Below are positions 25,201 to 37,445 of a stretch of DNA of 64,000 bases, piece by piece. The stretch is taken from assembly GCF_963675165.1 (NCBI RefSeq), contig NC_087380.1, positions 1,355,803 through 1,419,802 of the forward strand, in the 5' to 3' direction. The notes under the pieces are model-generated. The model ran no database searches. It was given only the letters and a program-made list of their open reading frames with translations, and was not told where the DNA came from. Each line of letters begins with the position of its first letter. The first letter of the stretch is position 1. The stretch comes from Halichondria panicea (lineage: Eukaryota > Porifera > Demospongiae > Suberitida > Halichondriidae). Both the position numbers and the translations under genes were made by a program.

Positions 25201-26562
25201 AGATCCTCCTGGCAGAATTATCTTTGTTTTGAGGGCCTGGTATATAAGCCACAAAACACTACCATATAACAATATAGATAACAATATGCATGTACACAGG
25301 TCTTTTCTTCTTAGATATTATATACACTGAACTACAGATCCTGGAAGAATCAATTTTCTTCTTTCTTGAGATCCTGGTAAGCCACATAATACAACAATAG
25401 ATGCATGTAAATAAGTCTTTTCTTCTCAGTGACTTTATATAGATAAGCTAACTTTAATACTAATATAACACTCTAATACTTTTAAGCGAAAGCAAAAACA
25501 TGGCGAGAGGCATTAGCACAGCGCCAGCTTGAACACTAGTTTGGAGTTCAGTGGTCCTCCTCCCTCCAGGGCTACAAGCACCAGAAGGCATACATTATTG
25601 CCCAGAATCCACTGGATTCAACTGTGCGTAACTTCTGGAAGATGATCTATGACAGGAAGTGTGCGGCTGTTGTGATGTTGACTCCACTCAGTGAGAATGG
25701 GAAGGTAAGAGATGGTCTCCATTAGAGGTCCTCCCTGTTGAGTGTGTGTGTGTGTGTGTAGGAGGCATGCTCCCAGTACTGGCCAGAGAGTGGCAATGTC
25801 ACCTCCTTCGGTGAGTTCACCATCGATAACTTGGGGGAGGAAGTCAACACTGGGTTCGTTATGAGGCAACTGAGCGTGCTTAACAAGAAGGTGTGTTATT
25901 CATAATAATCTTCAGTTGTTTCTTTATCGTTCCTTAATTTTTCTCCAGACAAAAAAGCCTCTCCAAATAATTCAGATCCAAATTCTCGATTGGAAGTCGA
26001 CTGGTGCATGTGCAAACTTCAAGATTATAACTGACGTCAATGAGGAGGTTGTAAAGGTTCAAAGGAGAACTGGAAACAAGGCGATTGTGGTCCACTGCAG
26101 GTGTGTATTTTTTGTGATATATGTGTTTAATATATTTAGTTGTTTCTAGTGACACTGCGACCCGCTCTGGTATGTACTGCTCTGTAGCTACTACCATTGA
26201 CCGTTGCAAGACAGAGGGAGTGGTGGATGTGTTCCAGGTGGTCAAGGCTCTCAGGGTCCACAAGCCAGGGGCAGTACCCTCAGTTGTGAGTTCATCTGCT
26301 GCTTACAGCTATTATAGATCTGTACCACTTAATTACAAGCCAGACCTCTCAGCTAGTTGTAGAGAGAGAGCTATTATTTCACCATGCATTGCAATAGCTG
26401 CATGTGCATTTATTTTCGTACCACAATATACAGTGTGTGTGTGTGTGTGTGTGTGTATGGGTATTAATGTGCCACTCCCCCTCACAGGACAACTACAAGG
26501 ATGTTTTCGAGGCCTTGTTGGTCTACTTGGACTCCTTCGATACTTATGCTAACTTTCTGTAA
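16262..26562 (+). CDS. Receptor tyrosine phosphatase with 13 CCP domains (paralogue 2, intact)
   Basis: All exons keep frame, giving 1808 codons. 16262-16367 signal (FLCCLLGSAFLVYG); 16515-16850 CC-motif domain; CCPs 16910-17092, 17148-17330, 17403-17591, 17644-17817, 17863-18048, 18105-18278, 18324-18509, 18566-18739, 18785-18973, 19021-19191, 19244-19429, 19477-19668, 19731-19916; 19969-20307 Ig-like (GEYCCQVP); 20358-20463 span; 20647-20762 basic stretch RRSRKKQ; 20817-21014 plus 21242-21435 I-set; D1 in 21538-21622, 21704-21786, 22725-22761, 22917-23131, 23376-23672; D2 in 24107-24350, 24423-24493, 25570-25704, 25762-25890, 25949-26100, 26150-26285, 26488-26562. D1 has [18 protein letters not shown] and a Q-loop MVQTRDQY, so it should dephosphorylate phosphotyrosine at the inner membrane face. 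D2 lacks the WPD acid (DWKSTG) and has HCSDTATRSG. The intracellular I-set position is unusual. Confidence 0.92.
17403..18973 (+). repeat. 461-bp two-exon tandem duplication, about 3.4 copies
   Basis: CCP exon pairs repeat at 460-461 bp: A exons start 17403, 17863, 18324, 18785 and B exons start 17644, 18105, 18566. The middle copies are almost identical including introns. The sequences are unrelated to the 497-bp units of paralogue 1, so the two genes expanded different CCP pairs independently. Confidence 0.93.
21787..22724. other. Expanded intron of paralogue 2
   Basis: Paralogue 1 has a 90-bp intron at this site (8258-8347); here it is 938 bp. Sequence matching the short intron resumes near 22665 (attcatgataac), so about 0.85 kb was inserted. 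I see no clear terminal repeats or coding region. Confidence 0.5.
24722..25110. repeat. Dispersed repeat, copy 1
   Basis: Starts cctcgaggcgtagccgcac, then a (TG)/(TC)-rich part, then tattccagctataactgctc and aaaactaacagcttct. A second, shorter copy is at 35494-35690. It lies in an intron of paralogue 2 and is absent from paralogue 1. Class unknown, probably a degenerate DNA transposon. Confidence 0.6.
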
Positions 26563-26830
26563 AACTAAAATGGAAACTAGAACTGGGTAGCAGCTATTTT
26601 TCCACTCACATTTTAGGAGGGGGAGATTCTAATATAATGTGCACATGTTTAATTTGAAGTTAGACGTACGATATTAGTTTTGTGTATTGCCACAGTCTTT
26701 TCAGTGTGATGAAACAATTTTGAGAGGATTTGGATGCATCGCCAATCTAAAAATCGGCCAATTACTTCAATTGAATAGATTGTGTCTTTTGTGGCGGCCG
26801 GTCATGTCAGTGGTTCAGGTCATATGATAA

Positions 26831-27851
26831 TTTTTTTTTTTTTATGAAAGATTTAGCAATTAATTGCAAGGATACACAAATAGCTACAAAGCTAGGGTGA
26901 AGTGAGTCCTATAACATACGTTTTAATAGTTACAACATGTCAACTAGATGTGAATACAGATGAGACTTAAATGAACTTATACTAGTACAGTCTACTAAAG
27001 TAAAGTCCTTGTGGCTAACCAGCCTATTCCATATTGTGATTGCATGCGGAAAAAATGAGAATTTGTAAAAGGATGTTCTACATTGGTAGGGGACCAGAGT
27101 AAAACAGTTAACAGTTCTACTACTGTACGTCATATTTCTCTTGGTTGCTGGGTTGTTTGGGAAGTCAGTTAGATTGTGTAGTATTTTGAAAAGGTGGCAA
27201 AGCACCGCAGCAAGGCGCCTCAGCTGCAGAGAAGGAAGCCTGGTCAAGGTGAGTAATTCTTCACTTTTCAAATTCCATTTCTTCAGACAGACTCTCATAG
27301 CAAATCTCTGGACTTTTTCTAAATTGTTTATTTCACACTTGTGAAATGGGTTCCATACAGAGGATGCGTATTCCAGATGTGGTCTCACGAACGATGTATA
27401 CAACTTTAACAGTGTTGTTGGAGAAGAATTCTCAGAGAACCTGCGATGTAGGAGACCTATCAACTTCCTTGTTTTATTACAAATCGTATTGATGTGAGTG
27501 TGCCAGCTCAAGTCAGCCGATATGGTAATTCCTAAATACTTGTAGTTAGAAACCTGCTGCAGTACATAACCATTTAGAAGTAGAGTTGGAGCCTTCAATG
27601 AGCGCGATGTTTTCTTAGAAACGGACATAAACTTACACTTGCCAAGATTAAATTCTAATAATTTAGTTCAAAAAATTTGAGACTTTAGAAATGTCCTTTT
27701 GAAGATTCACGTAGTCATTAGTAGATGTGATAACTCTGTATAAGGCCATGTCATCAGCAAACATATTTAGCTTACTGTCTTGAGAAATAACATCTGTGAC
27801 TTGGTTTATGTACGTAATGAACAATAGTGGACCCAAAACCGAACCTTGTTA
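26831..27851 (-). mobile_element. 5'-truncated LINE with reverse transcriptase C-terminal part
   Basis: Read on the minus strand, the element runs from SVLGPLLFITYINQVTDVIS through the catalytic FADDMALY and, after one frameshift near 27670, FNLGKCKFMSVSKK. It continues as a 232-residue open frame (27628 to 26930) containing NYKYLGITISADLSWHTHI and RPHLEYASSVWNP. These are motifs of jockey/CR1-like non-LTR reverse transcriptases. The plus-strand T run at 26831-26843 is the poly(A) tail. The element interrupts a duplicated spacer that is uninterrupted near 14750-14775. There is no endonuclease part, so it is inactive. Confidence 0.88.
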
Positions 27852-27965
27852 CTGATGGCTTGTCATACAGCGCATAACATTGCTGATGAATGCAGCTCAA
27901 AAATTGAGAAGCCTTTTTTAATAGCTACCTTGTATTTTACCTTCTACTCATGTTTGACCTTTTAT

Positions 27966-28935
27966 AATATAAACTTCCTTCATCAGAAGCAAGCATACAC
28001 ACATGCATCATTGGATCGAATCATGCAGTGGCCGTAAACAACAGTTATAATCAGTTGTATTATGACTTTTGATACTTATAGAGCGAGCCCTTCAGATGGC
28101 ATGCTTATAGATCAAAGTCTTTTTTAGAGTACTGTTGTATGCAACCTCTCCCCTACAGGGCCCTTACTCGTACGTGTGACTTGACTGCTCCCTCAATGAC
28201 AAGACAGGGGGTAGTGCTCGGAAGTGGACAAACAGCAAACCATGCAGTGAGAGTGGTACGGAACTACAAGGGACGGAAGAACTCAGAGTACGATTATCAT
28301 TGAGTTTAAAGTACACCCTATACTGTATTGCATTGTACATACTGTAGTGTATTACACTTGTACAGCACAGCACAGTACAGTACAGCAGTATACAGTACAC
28401 TCCACACTCTACTATACTGTACTGTATATTCATTTGCATTGTTCCCTCATGACAGGCTGGTCTGCTGAGTCGTATCCAGGAGACATTCAACTACATCGTT
28501 GTGTCAGGAGGTGGTCTACCAGCCCGTCACTACCACCTGCAGCCACAACATCTGTAAGGTGAGGAACCACTGACTAGAGCTCACTAGTGTAGTGCGTCTT
28601 TGCAGTGCATGGCTTGCTAATGAGAATGGCAGCTCAAGATTGAGTTTTAATAGCTAGATCTATACGTGTAACCAGTTAAAACGCAGCAATTTCTATTTTC
28701 AATTTGCATCCAATAAACTGCATGGTTTTACTTCCAATGAGTATTTTATGCAAGTGTACACTATCTCACTGCGTCCCTTACTTGTCCCCCCCACACACAC
28801 ACACACATGCACACACACACACTAGACGTGTACAGCTGTCCCAACTGTCGTCATGACCTGGGCAAGGACTATGCCATGACAGTCAACAAGTCCCTACAGG
28901 CAGTACTGTTCCCTGGATACAATGGAGGGAGATGA
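27966..28935 (+). pseudogene. UHRF1-like remnant, copy 3
   Basis: The SRA-end exon is lost around 28205. The RING first half at about 28457-28559 (LSRIQETFN) has a Cys-to-Tyr change and an inserted base that breaks the frame. The last block, about 28826-28935, keeps [20 protein letters not shown] and stops at TGA after PGYNGGR. Clearly decayed. Confidence 0.7.
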
Positions 28936-29251
28936 CACTACACACACTAACTGATGGGACCACTGAACAGTGTTATTCTAGAATTGCATGTCATGTGCAC
29001 ACTTCCTGACTTTTTTTTTTCGGGACTTTTGCTATGATCTACTTATAATTATTAGCTATTTCTTGAGGAATTTACTAGCTATATACAGCAAGGGTTTTTT
29101 AATGCATGTGTGTATACATGTTCTGTGAATGAAGTAGCTGTACATAATTATGTGTACCAGTATGGTTGTAGAGAGAGCTTTTCTGCGCATGCCATGCATT
29201 ATAAAGTCATGTATAGTTAATGGGTTCCGTTCAATCTTCTATTTCTTGCAG

Positions 29252-29429
29252 ACTACCCCCAGTGGTGATGAGTCATTTCCCCTCGTACGATTACGAGGGG
29301 TTGAGCAGACTACAAGAGGAGGCTACCTATGAGGTGGTGGACCAGCCACGCCCCCATCCTCCTGCAGACTACCAGCTCTCAGACTGTGCAGCTTATGCAC
29401 CCACTGACTTCAACACAGAGAACAAGTAG
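29252..29429 (+). pseudogene. Orphan final exon of a tyrosine-tail receptor
   Basis: After an acceptor (tttcttgcag) this open exon encodes LPPVVMSHFPSYDYEGLSRL and then EEATYEVVDQPRPHPPADYQ, ending NTENK and TAG. It is homologous to the last exons at 34636-34813, 41044-41182, 54689-54863 and 61367-61544. The upstream 130 bp match the last intron of those genes, but directly before that is UHRF1-like remnant DNA, so the rest of the gene was deleted. Confidence 0.8.
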
Positions 29430-29659
29430 AACACAAACTAGTTTGTCAATGTATTTGTCACTGTAATTTAGCAAGTTGTTTTTATTGTTCAATGTGTCGA
29501 CTGAAATTTAAATCTATACTGAAGGCAAAGATCATCATATAAAATGGTTAAATTCCAGTGGCAGTATGGTTGACACCCACTCAGTCACTGATTGAAACTG
29601 AACTTTGTCTATTGCTTAATATAGCTAGCTAGATTTTATATTTTATACTGTACTAGAGA

Positions 29660-32600
29660 ATGGCTACTGTAACTCTATTTCTCTGCTGTCTGTTGGGAAG
29701 TGTTTCTCTTGTGTATGGACAACAGATTTCAAATTCTTTGGGTAAGTTGATATGAGTGCAACTTTCTCTGTAGGTACTGGAGTTTGCAGAATATCTTTGC
29801 GAATAAAAGTGTTGGTTCCTTATATGGGAAATGCTCATATACATTTAAGTAGTAAACAGACCACAGTGTGTACACAAAATCCATATAAGGAATGCGTAAC
29901 GCTCTACGCTTTTACTGGTGTGTTGTAAAGATTCTGCAAACTCCAGTAAACTACTCAGTGCAAACTATCAAGAGTGATAAGAGTAAGAGTGTTGAACTTC
30001 TGTAGTAAACATGGAACCGCATTGGCCTTAAATTGCGTCAGCACTGTCGTCACTATTCAATTAATGAGGCCTGTTGAGTAAACTGTGGTCTGTGGTTTGT
30101 AGCACTGCCTGTATCATGAATTGAGCAATCAGCATGTGTGGTTTCTGGGAAGTGTTGCTAATAGGCCTTGCCCAAATATGCTTAAAATTTTGCATATTAG
30201 TCTAGTCTCCAAGTCTCGTGCGTCTCCAATTATTACCCATTAGTCTCAATAAAAAATCATCAACGAGTATACTGCAACATCACAGACGCTTCTATATAAT
30301 CTTCTAAGGAACTATAATATTATTGGTGAAAGAAATCTTAGACATGCAGTTGCTTCAGCGTTGAAGATTATTCATCAAGCCATCAGATAGGATTCTGTTT
30401 CCATTTTGCTCCTCTCCTATAATGACTCGGTGGAATTCAGCAATTACAGTCAACAATAACAACGTAATAATTATATATAACTATTAGTTTTTGAGCGAAA
30501 GCAAAACAACGGCGAGAGGTATTAGCACAGCACAGTTTGCACCACTCGTTGGTGAGAATTAAAGACTAAGAGGTACAATGCGCAAGACTAATACATGTAG
30601 GCAAAATTTACTGCGCCTTGTGGGGTATCAGATTACTCTCACGTGTAAATCAACTACCGTATAGCACGAAATTTTCGAGGGGGAGTAGAGTATCAATTAT
30701 CAAACAGAATGTATAATCAGACAGCTGCCAGATGAGAACGGATCTGCGAAACAAGCTGATTTTCACCCGACAATAGGTCTACCTATATATATATATTATG
30801 AACAACATAAAAATGATAGCCCGATTCTAAAATATGCATGCCTGATAAATGCACCAAAATGTAGTCGTGTCTGATAAATTGAGACGAATAAACATAATAT
30901 GAACCTACGAAATACTGAAGAGGCAGAGCCAAAAGATTTGATGTGCTTTTGGTATAGCTAAAGTCTCCCCTACAACATATCAGAAAACAACAAAGCTACA
31001 TCAATCCTATGCATGAAAGCAGCAGCAGTTTACAAACCCCTACACAAATATCAGATATCAGACAGTGGGATCCAAGACCATGCTCATTCGTACTCACAAG
31101 AAACCTTTATCGATATCTGACTTCAATGATTGAATCATGCAGTAACTATACCCGTGGATATCTGCGTGTGTATTGTTATTGTACTACCTCGTGCAGTTGT
31201 ATGTATTCCCTTGGGGAATACCGTATAGCACGAAACTTTCGAGGCACTTATATTTCGTGGATTAGCCTCTAAAAGCATTTCGTTGCACAACGTTCGCGGA
31301 ATGACTGCTTACCGGAAGCCACGCCTTTACAGTGGCGGATCTAGGATTCTTGAAAGGGGAGTTCCAGGGCTCTGAGCGGGTCAAGGACACTGTTAAATGC
31401 TAAAAAAAAGGTCGTCACTTCTTCGAAACAGTGACCATGCGCATTAACACACCGAATTTTTTCCTAAAAAAAGGGTCATCACTTTTCATAAGCCACTACG
31501 CTGGAGAGTTTTTAGCCTTCATAGTCACTGAAACTGCACAGACAAAGCTTCGCAGGACTAACAAGGACTAAAGGTAAGTGAGAAGTGCATGTGAAAGCTA
31601 GTAAGAAAGGAACAACTTGCTAACTAGTTGCTTGAGCCTCCCACTCACTTCTTTCTCAAAGAACCCAAGAACCCCCTCTGGATCCGCCACTGCTTTAAAT
31701 CTTTGCACGTTATAGCAGGTAATTCTAATTAAAGAACAATTTTCGTGGACTTAATTTTCGTGTAGGATTGCTAAACCACGAAATCCGCGAAAATTAAGCC
31801 CCTCGAAAATTTCGCGCTATACGGTACATATACACCTGCCCTCGGTAGTACAAATCCACTACAGCCTTGATATACATAGTACATGCAACTATTACATGTC
31901 TAAATCTATTATTTTAGGCACTGTACCTATAATATAGCATTATCTATGATCCTAGCTAGAAATGCCTCTAACCGATACTTGTATACAGGTTCAGCAGATT
32001 GATCTCCAAGAGTACGTGGCATCGATGCTGAAAGCCCCTGTTATATCATTCATGACCCTAAACTATATATACCATTCACACACATGCAAACATTCTTGCA
32101 CATGATACTAATTAATTACTGTGGATTGCGCATGAGCATAACCTACGTCATAGACTATGACCCACTGTATAGATTTGGTACCAGATCATCAAACAATGCA
32201 TATATTAATGGCATACAGATCGACTGGCAGCATCCAATGAGCCCGATGGCACCGACCATACTGGAGAGATCATCTCGTTCTCTGATGTTGGATCAGGAGT
32301 TGGTACTGATCCACGAGCCTGGTATTGCTACACTGACCCTGGTGGTGCAGTGTGGCAGGGTCCTGGTGGGAGTGACGTGCCCATAGTTCTCAACAGGGCT
32401 GCAGTTGAGAATGAACTATTCATCAGTGGTGTTAATAATCCTGATGCAGTTGTTCTGCATCGTGGTCCCACACACTTCAGTCCTGATGGAGAACACTGCT
32501 GTGCGAGGATTGAAATAGGCGGTGTCACTGTGCCGGTTATGGAGGTTGTGAGGAGATGTGTCACCTTCAGTGAGTTACTGACTATAATTATTTTCTCTGT

Positions 32601-34813
32601 CCAATACTAACCCCCATGCATGCACTCCCATAGCTCCCTGCCCCACACTGAGTCCCCTCACTAACTCTAATGGAAGGATTTCATACGACCCTGACACCAA
32701 CATAGCCACCTACGGCTGTGTCACTGGGTACACACCAACCATCATCAGTGGAACAGCACAGAGGACTTGTCAGAGTGATGGTACTAGTGCTGGTACCTGG
32801 ACTGGAACAGCAGCTACAGTTACTTGTGCACGTGAGTATTGCTGTATCATATCCTCTACTTCTTCACACACTTAACGTACATTACGTTACATGATTAATC
32901 TTTACAGGTGTCTCATGTGGTGACCCTCCTCCTGGCACCAATGCATCTCCTGGAACACCATCCAGCACATTGTACCAAGGAGCAGTGACCTACACTTGTG
33001 TCACTGGATACCGGATCACAACTGGAGTCACCACAGCAATGGCTACCTGTATGGCTAATAGGATGTGGGAGACTGTACCAACTTGTATAAGTAAGTTGTG
33101 GATTATAGTGTCCTTCTATTTCTGTCTAATTCATAATTTATAGTTGTTGACTGTGGTGACCTCCCTAATCCAACCAATGGAGCAGTGGACACATCCTCTG
33201 GAACCACCTTTATGACGACTGCTACCTACACCTGTAACACTGGATACACTCTCATTGGAGCAAACACTCGGACTTGTGGTGGTGATGGACAGTGGATTCC
33301 AGATGCTCCACCCTGTTTACGTACGCAATTTATAACAGTATAGCCGTATATAATCCAACTGTTGTCATCTGTCATCCCATTATATAGTCTTACTAAGATG
33401 TGCATGTTTAACTGTAACTATATTGTTATGATGTTCACAGAGTTCCTAGCTGTGATCAGCCCCAGTGGTATTCCAATGGCTGGTCAGAGTTTCTCCCTCA
33501 CTTGTTCCCTGAGTGGAGGAGCCTCTCTACAACCCACCCTCTCCTACCAGTGGACGAGGGAGGGAGGGTCACTCATGACCAGCACAGCAACCCTCAACTT
33601 TGACACTCTCTACTTGTCAGACGCTGGTCAGTACAGCTGTCAGGTCATCCTCACCTCCAGTCAGCTTGAGGGGGAACACACTGTAGCTGCTCACTACACC
33701 GTTGAGTTCATGAGTAAGTCACTACGTTTATATATTTTCCAAATGGCAATGATAAGTAAAATCATTTATGAAAACCTAAAGAGTGCATAGTTTCTAGTGA
33801 GCATGCATGCTGTTGTTGTGAAGGTCAATTTGGATTGATAACAGCTTATATTTTTTTTACAGCACTCAACATTCAACTCCGTCTGGATGGAATAACAAAC
33901 TGTGAGGTGTACATTGAGCCAGGAAGAACTGCCATAGCTGGTGGCATCACTAACAGACTATCTCAAGGTGTTGAAGGATTGTGTGCTTGTGGGTTCAGCC
34001 CCTCCCTTCTCACTGACGAGTTCATCAATTGTTTCAACGGTTCCTCTAGTCATGTGACCTACAGAGCTGTACTGACTGGAACAGAAACTGCATCTGCTGT
34101 GGAACTCATTTCTTTAATTGAACAATGGATCAGCGACACTTCAAGCATCATAGTACAAAGTACCCGACTTGGTTTGACAAACACTTGCCCTGTGGTGATC
34201 ACTGACAGAGACAGTCCAGAGTGCCCTGAGGATATCACTAATCGGACGCAGATGGCTACTCCAACTTCTTTTATAGCTACTTCCTCACCAACAGAGGGTG
34301 TAGTGGTCAATGTTGGTGCAGTGGCTGGTTGGGTGGTTGCTGGAGTCTTGGCCATTGCTGTGCTGGTACTGATTGTAATAGTGCTGGTTATGTGGAGGCA
34401 ACGGAGGTCTGGATCCAAGGACATGAGTGAAGAGAGGACAGGCAGCCAACCAACACAGTGAGTGTTAGTGTGAATGGTCTGTGAACGAAGTAGCTGTATA
34501 TACATGTACATATACCATTATGATTGTATATAGAGAGATTTCCTGCCCTTAATTATAATTATTACATGCATGTATTAAATGTATGACAGATGTACATGCA
34601 TGCAATTAATGGATTCCATTCTATTTCCCTTACAGACTACCCCCAGTGGTGATGAGTCATCTCCCCTCCCATGATTTCGAGGAATTGAGCAAACTACAAG
34701 AGGAGGCTACTTATGAGGTGGTGGACCAGCCACGCCCCCCTCCTCCTGCAGACTACCAGCTCTCAGCCTGTGCAGCTTATGCACCCACTGACTTCAACAC
34801 AGAGAACAAGTAG
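29660..34813 (+). CDS. CCP-Ig-SEA-like receptor with tyrosine tail, receptor 3 (intact)
   Basis: Exons: 29660-29741 signal (LFLCCLLGSVSLVYG); 32219-32569 CC-motif domain (WYCYTDP, GEHCCARI); CCPs 32634-32831, 32908-33090, 33144-33320; 33441-33713 Ig (LTCSLSGG, YQWTREGG, SDAGQYSCQV); 33863-34457 SEA-like domain, spacer and membrane span (GVLAIAVLVLIVIVLVMW); 34636-34813 tail. All junctions are phase-consistent, giving 678 codons. The 595-nt exon has the pattern VTYRAVLTG with WISDTSSIIVQS, which I read as SEA-like with modest confidence. The tail has ATYEVVDQPRPPPPADYQL, possible SH2 and SH3 docking sites, and no enzyme domain. The front end resembles the phosphatase receptors upstream. Ligand unknown. 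The first intron is 2.5 kb and full of transposons. Confidence 0.87.
29777..29946. mobile_element. 170-bp MITE with TA target duplication
   Basis: Inverted ends CTGGAGTTTGCAGAAT (29777) and ATTCTGCAAACTCCAG (ending 29946) are flanked by TA on both sides. No coding capacity. The Tc1/mariner type is suggested by the TA duplication. It lies in the first intron of receptor 3. Confidence 0.75.
29947..31220. other. Repeat-derived intron sequence
   Basis: No coding exon is seen. A word similar to agcgaaagcaaaacaacggc (about 30493) recurs near 25486 and, more diverged, near 37262. The phrase attcatcaagccatcagata (about 30370) recurs at about 35833. A lone CCGTATAGCACGAAATTTTC end at about 30658 matches the family of the element at 31221. 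These are fragments of dispersed repeats. Confidence 0.5.
31221..31824. mobile_element. CCGTATAGC-family element carrying a nested insertion
   Basis: It begins CCGTATAGCACGAAACTTTC and ends with the complement of CCGTATAGCGCGAAATTTTC, flanked by TA (31219-31220 and 31825-31826). The inverted repeats cover about 50 bp. A second element sits inside it (31330-31692). The same terminal word bounds a 105-bp palindromic element at 50442-50546. Confidence 0.78.
31330..31692. mobile_element. hAT-like element nested in a TA element
   Basis: Ends CAGTGGCGGATCTAGGA and the complement of CAGTGGCGGATCCAGA, the style of hAT terminal repeats. Direct flanks share cttta (31325-31329 and 31693-31697), shorter than the 8 bp expected for hAT, so the class is tentative. 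No coding region. Confidence 0.6.
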
Positions 34814-37445
34814 ACACTATAACAACACAGTTTAGTTTGTCAATGTATGTGCGCATGTCACTGTTTCATATTTTAATAGCAATTATTCAATGTTATAAAT
34901 CTCAATTTATATAATGAGATTCATTTTTTCCTCATTTCCTTAGTAGATCACATTTAATGTAATCATTCATAGTTTTTCCTTGGTCCCACAAATAAGTTGT
35001 TTGGGTCTCAGAAGTGCACTCCTGCATGGTCTCACAAATAAGCTACTGCATGTACACATTCTTGAATCCATTATTCTTCTAATGATACGCCACGAACATA
35101 TAAAACCAGAAACAAGTGAGAGCATTTTATAAGACAGTCTAAGTGATTGTTCATTCCCATTCCCCATACAGAGCCACTGTACGAACACCTGTCCTGCTGT
35201 TCCCATATCAACCACTATACCGACATTGACATTGTAGCAGTATGAGTTTGTTGACTCATAAATTTGGGATAGTGTAAGCAAAGGCATGATAATTATAAAG
35301 CAAACTAATGACCTCTTCTAAAACACGTATACCCTGGTGCTATATTATAGCACCCCATTTTTTACAGTGTATAGAAATAACAACTATCTTCATGTAGTTG
35401 TTGTAGTCATTCTGATTATTGTAAAGTGCATGACTGTATTCATGTAAGAATTAAGGATCAACTGCATGCAAGTACATGTACTTGTGCATGTGATTGCCTC
35501 GATGGATACAGTAAAGCTGACTGTATGTGTGCCGTCTATTCCAGCTGTAACTATACGCAATGCGACAAAAACTAACAGCTTCTAGCCACGTTCTTGATTC
35601 GTGGATTTGCAAACTAAAGCTTATTTTTCTCGAGTTAATCTTATGGCTAGTTTTACAGAGTCTCTTGCTACAAGCCAGAAAAAAAGATGCAAGGCTGTAC
35701 CCCAGGCCATGCAGAGAAGCAGCCATTGCATGTGAACTCTGACCTCTTTGCAAATCCACTCCTTTTCATTGACAGGAAATACTTATACATTGTAGCTTCT
35801 ACTTTGTATTCTTGATTACAGGAGTGCTGAAGATCATTCATCAAGCCATCAGATATACATAGATCTAGACTTTTGTTTCCAAATTAATGGGAACAGACAG
35901 GACGTATAGCTAGACTAGGAGCTAGGTATATACAGAAGGTTCAACCAGCAGAGGTCCTGGCACATACACTGTAGTATAGGCTATACTACAGTGTATGTAC
36001 TATAGCTGCTCATGCAGTAAATAAGTGCCAACAGGAGTAAATGTACTCCTGGTGCCAGCTAATATAGGATTTAATTTCACATTGAACAATTAGAATGTAA
36101 GTTATGTTGTCTTAATTCTATTCGTGTATAATCTCCTATGCAATGCAGTCTCCCTTTTGCTTATGCCAACACCCCCACATTCCACCACAACTGCAGAGTG
36201 CACACTGCACAGTACGTGAACAAGACGTTGATATAAAAACAAATAACACCACCAACTGCATGTCTAACACGTACTCTTAATAATTGGGGCGAGCAAAGCG
36301 AGTATGTCTGTATGTATGTCTGTATGTATGTATGTATATAATTATGTCATGGACGACACAGAGATGGTCTGACCACACACTATACTCTTGAGGTACGCTT
36401 ACAGCAGGCCTTACTTGCTAAAATATAAACTTCAAGCATTGTAGAGTAATGCGTATACTTGTGACCAGCAAGAAACACTATATGTTTGGAATCAGTATAT
36501 TTAGAGCAGTTTGCCAATCCTTCAATGGCTGTATATATGCACTTTCCAATGCAACCTGCATTTATCACTTGCTCCTCAATATCGGTCCGACACACTTATC
36601 ATTGTATAGACTACTGCTTGTATAGGAGTCCAGAGCCAAGGCAATCGTTTTGTTGTTAAGCTGAGTATTGTCATAATATTTTTTGGGCCACATGCGTTGT
36701 TACATGCATGCTGAACTTTCACTCTATAGCTATTATTGTTGGAATTCTACAATAACATGCAGCTTCGGGTTTACAGCAGTTCCATTATGACATGAACAGC
36801 TGTGCCTTGTTACCGCAGACATTGCCTAACCATGCACAACCTTTTCCCTGTTGGTCAAATTCAACTACACTGTTATCCTAACTGGAACCTAGTCTTATGA
36901 ATCAGCCTGCCTTGGGAGATTATCTCAGGGCGGCTGATGCACGAGACTAACTGGAACCACTGTTACTGGACAGACTTGTATTATTCTAGAAGTGCATTGT
37001 AGGCATGTCATGTAGACACATTTTGTTATCCTGACTTCTGTTATTATATTTACCGTTGGATACATGCATGATAGTTTGCACATGTACTTTCAGTATAAGT
37101 CTATACATTGTAGATCTATATGCTTTTATCCTTAGGACTCATATGCTTAAAACAATTAACAAAATGGTTTTGCAATGTGTCTACTTAATGTTTGGAATTC
37201 AAAATGCAACCATATATTTCGTAACATAATTAGCTATCTCTTCTCTAACACTCTATACCTTTTGAGCAAAACAAAACATGTCGAGAGATATTACCACAGT
37301 GCAGCTAGAAACATTCATTCTAGAACAGCAATGTAGACGTGTCATAATTATGTATACACACTTTTGTTATTTAATACCATTGGATAAAATGCATGTATAC
37401 TTTCAGTATGAACTACTTTAAATGTTAAGCAATAGCTAGCTAACT
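34814..37445. other. Intergenic repeat mosaic between receptors 3 and 4
   Basis: I see no gene in these 2.6 kb. It holds a copy of the unknown EPLYEHLSCCSHINHY exon (35171-35220), a dispersed repeat (35494-35690), a perfect palindrome (acatacactgtagtatag, 35962-35999), a short TATG-rich array (about 36300-36345), and degenerate UHRF1-unit 3' sequence at about 36950-37020. Confidence 0.6.
35494..35690. repeat. Dispersed repeat, copy 2
   Basis: Contains cctcgatggatacagtaaag, attccagctgtaactatacg, aaaactaacagcttctagcc and tgattcgtggatttgcaaac in the same order as at 24722-24920. The class is not identified. Confidence 0.6.

Noticed and set aside
36281-36345. TATG/TCTG short array as a telomere-like or regulatory repeat
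   Set aside because: Short, irregular microsatellite within intergenic repeat debris; no sign of function.
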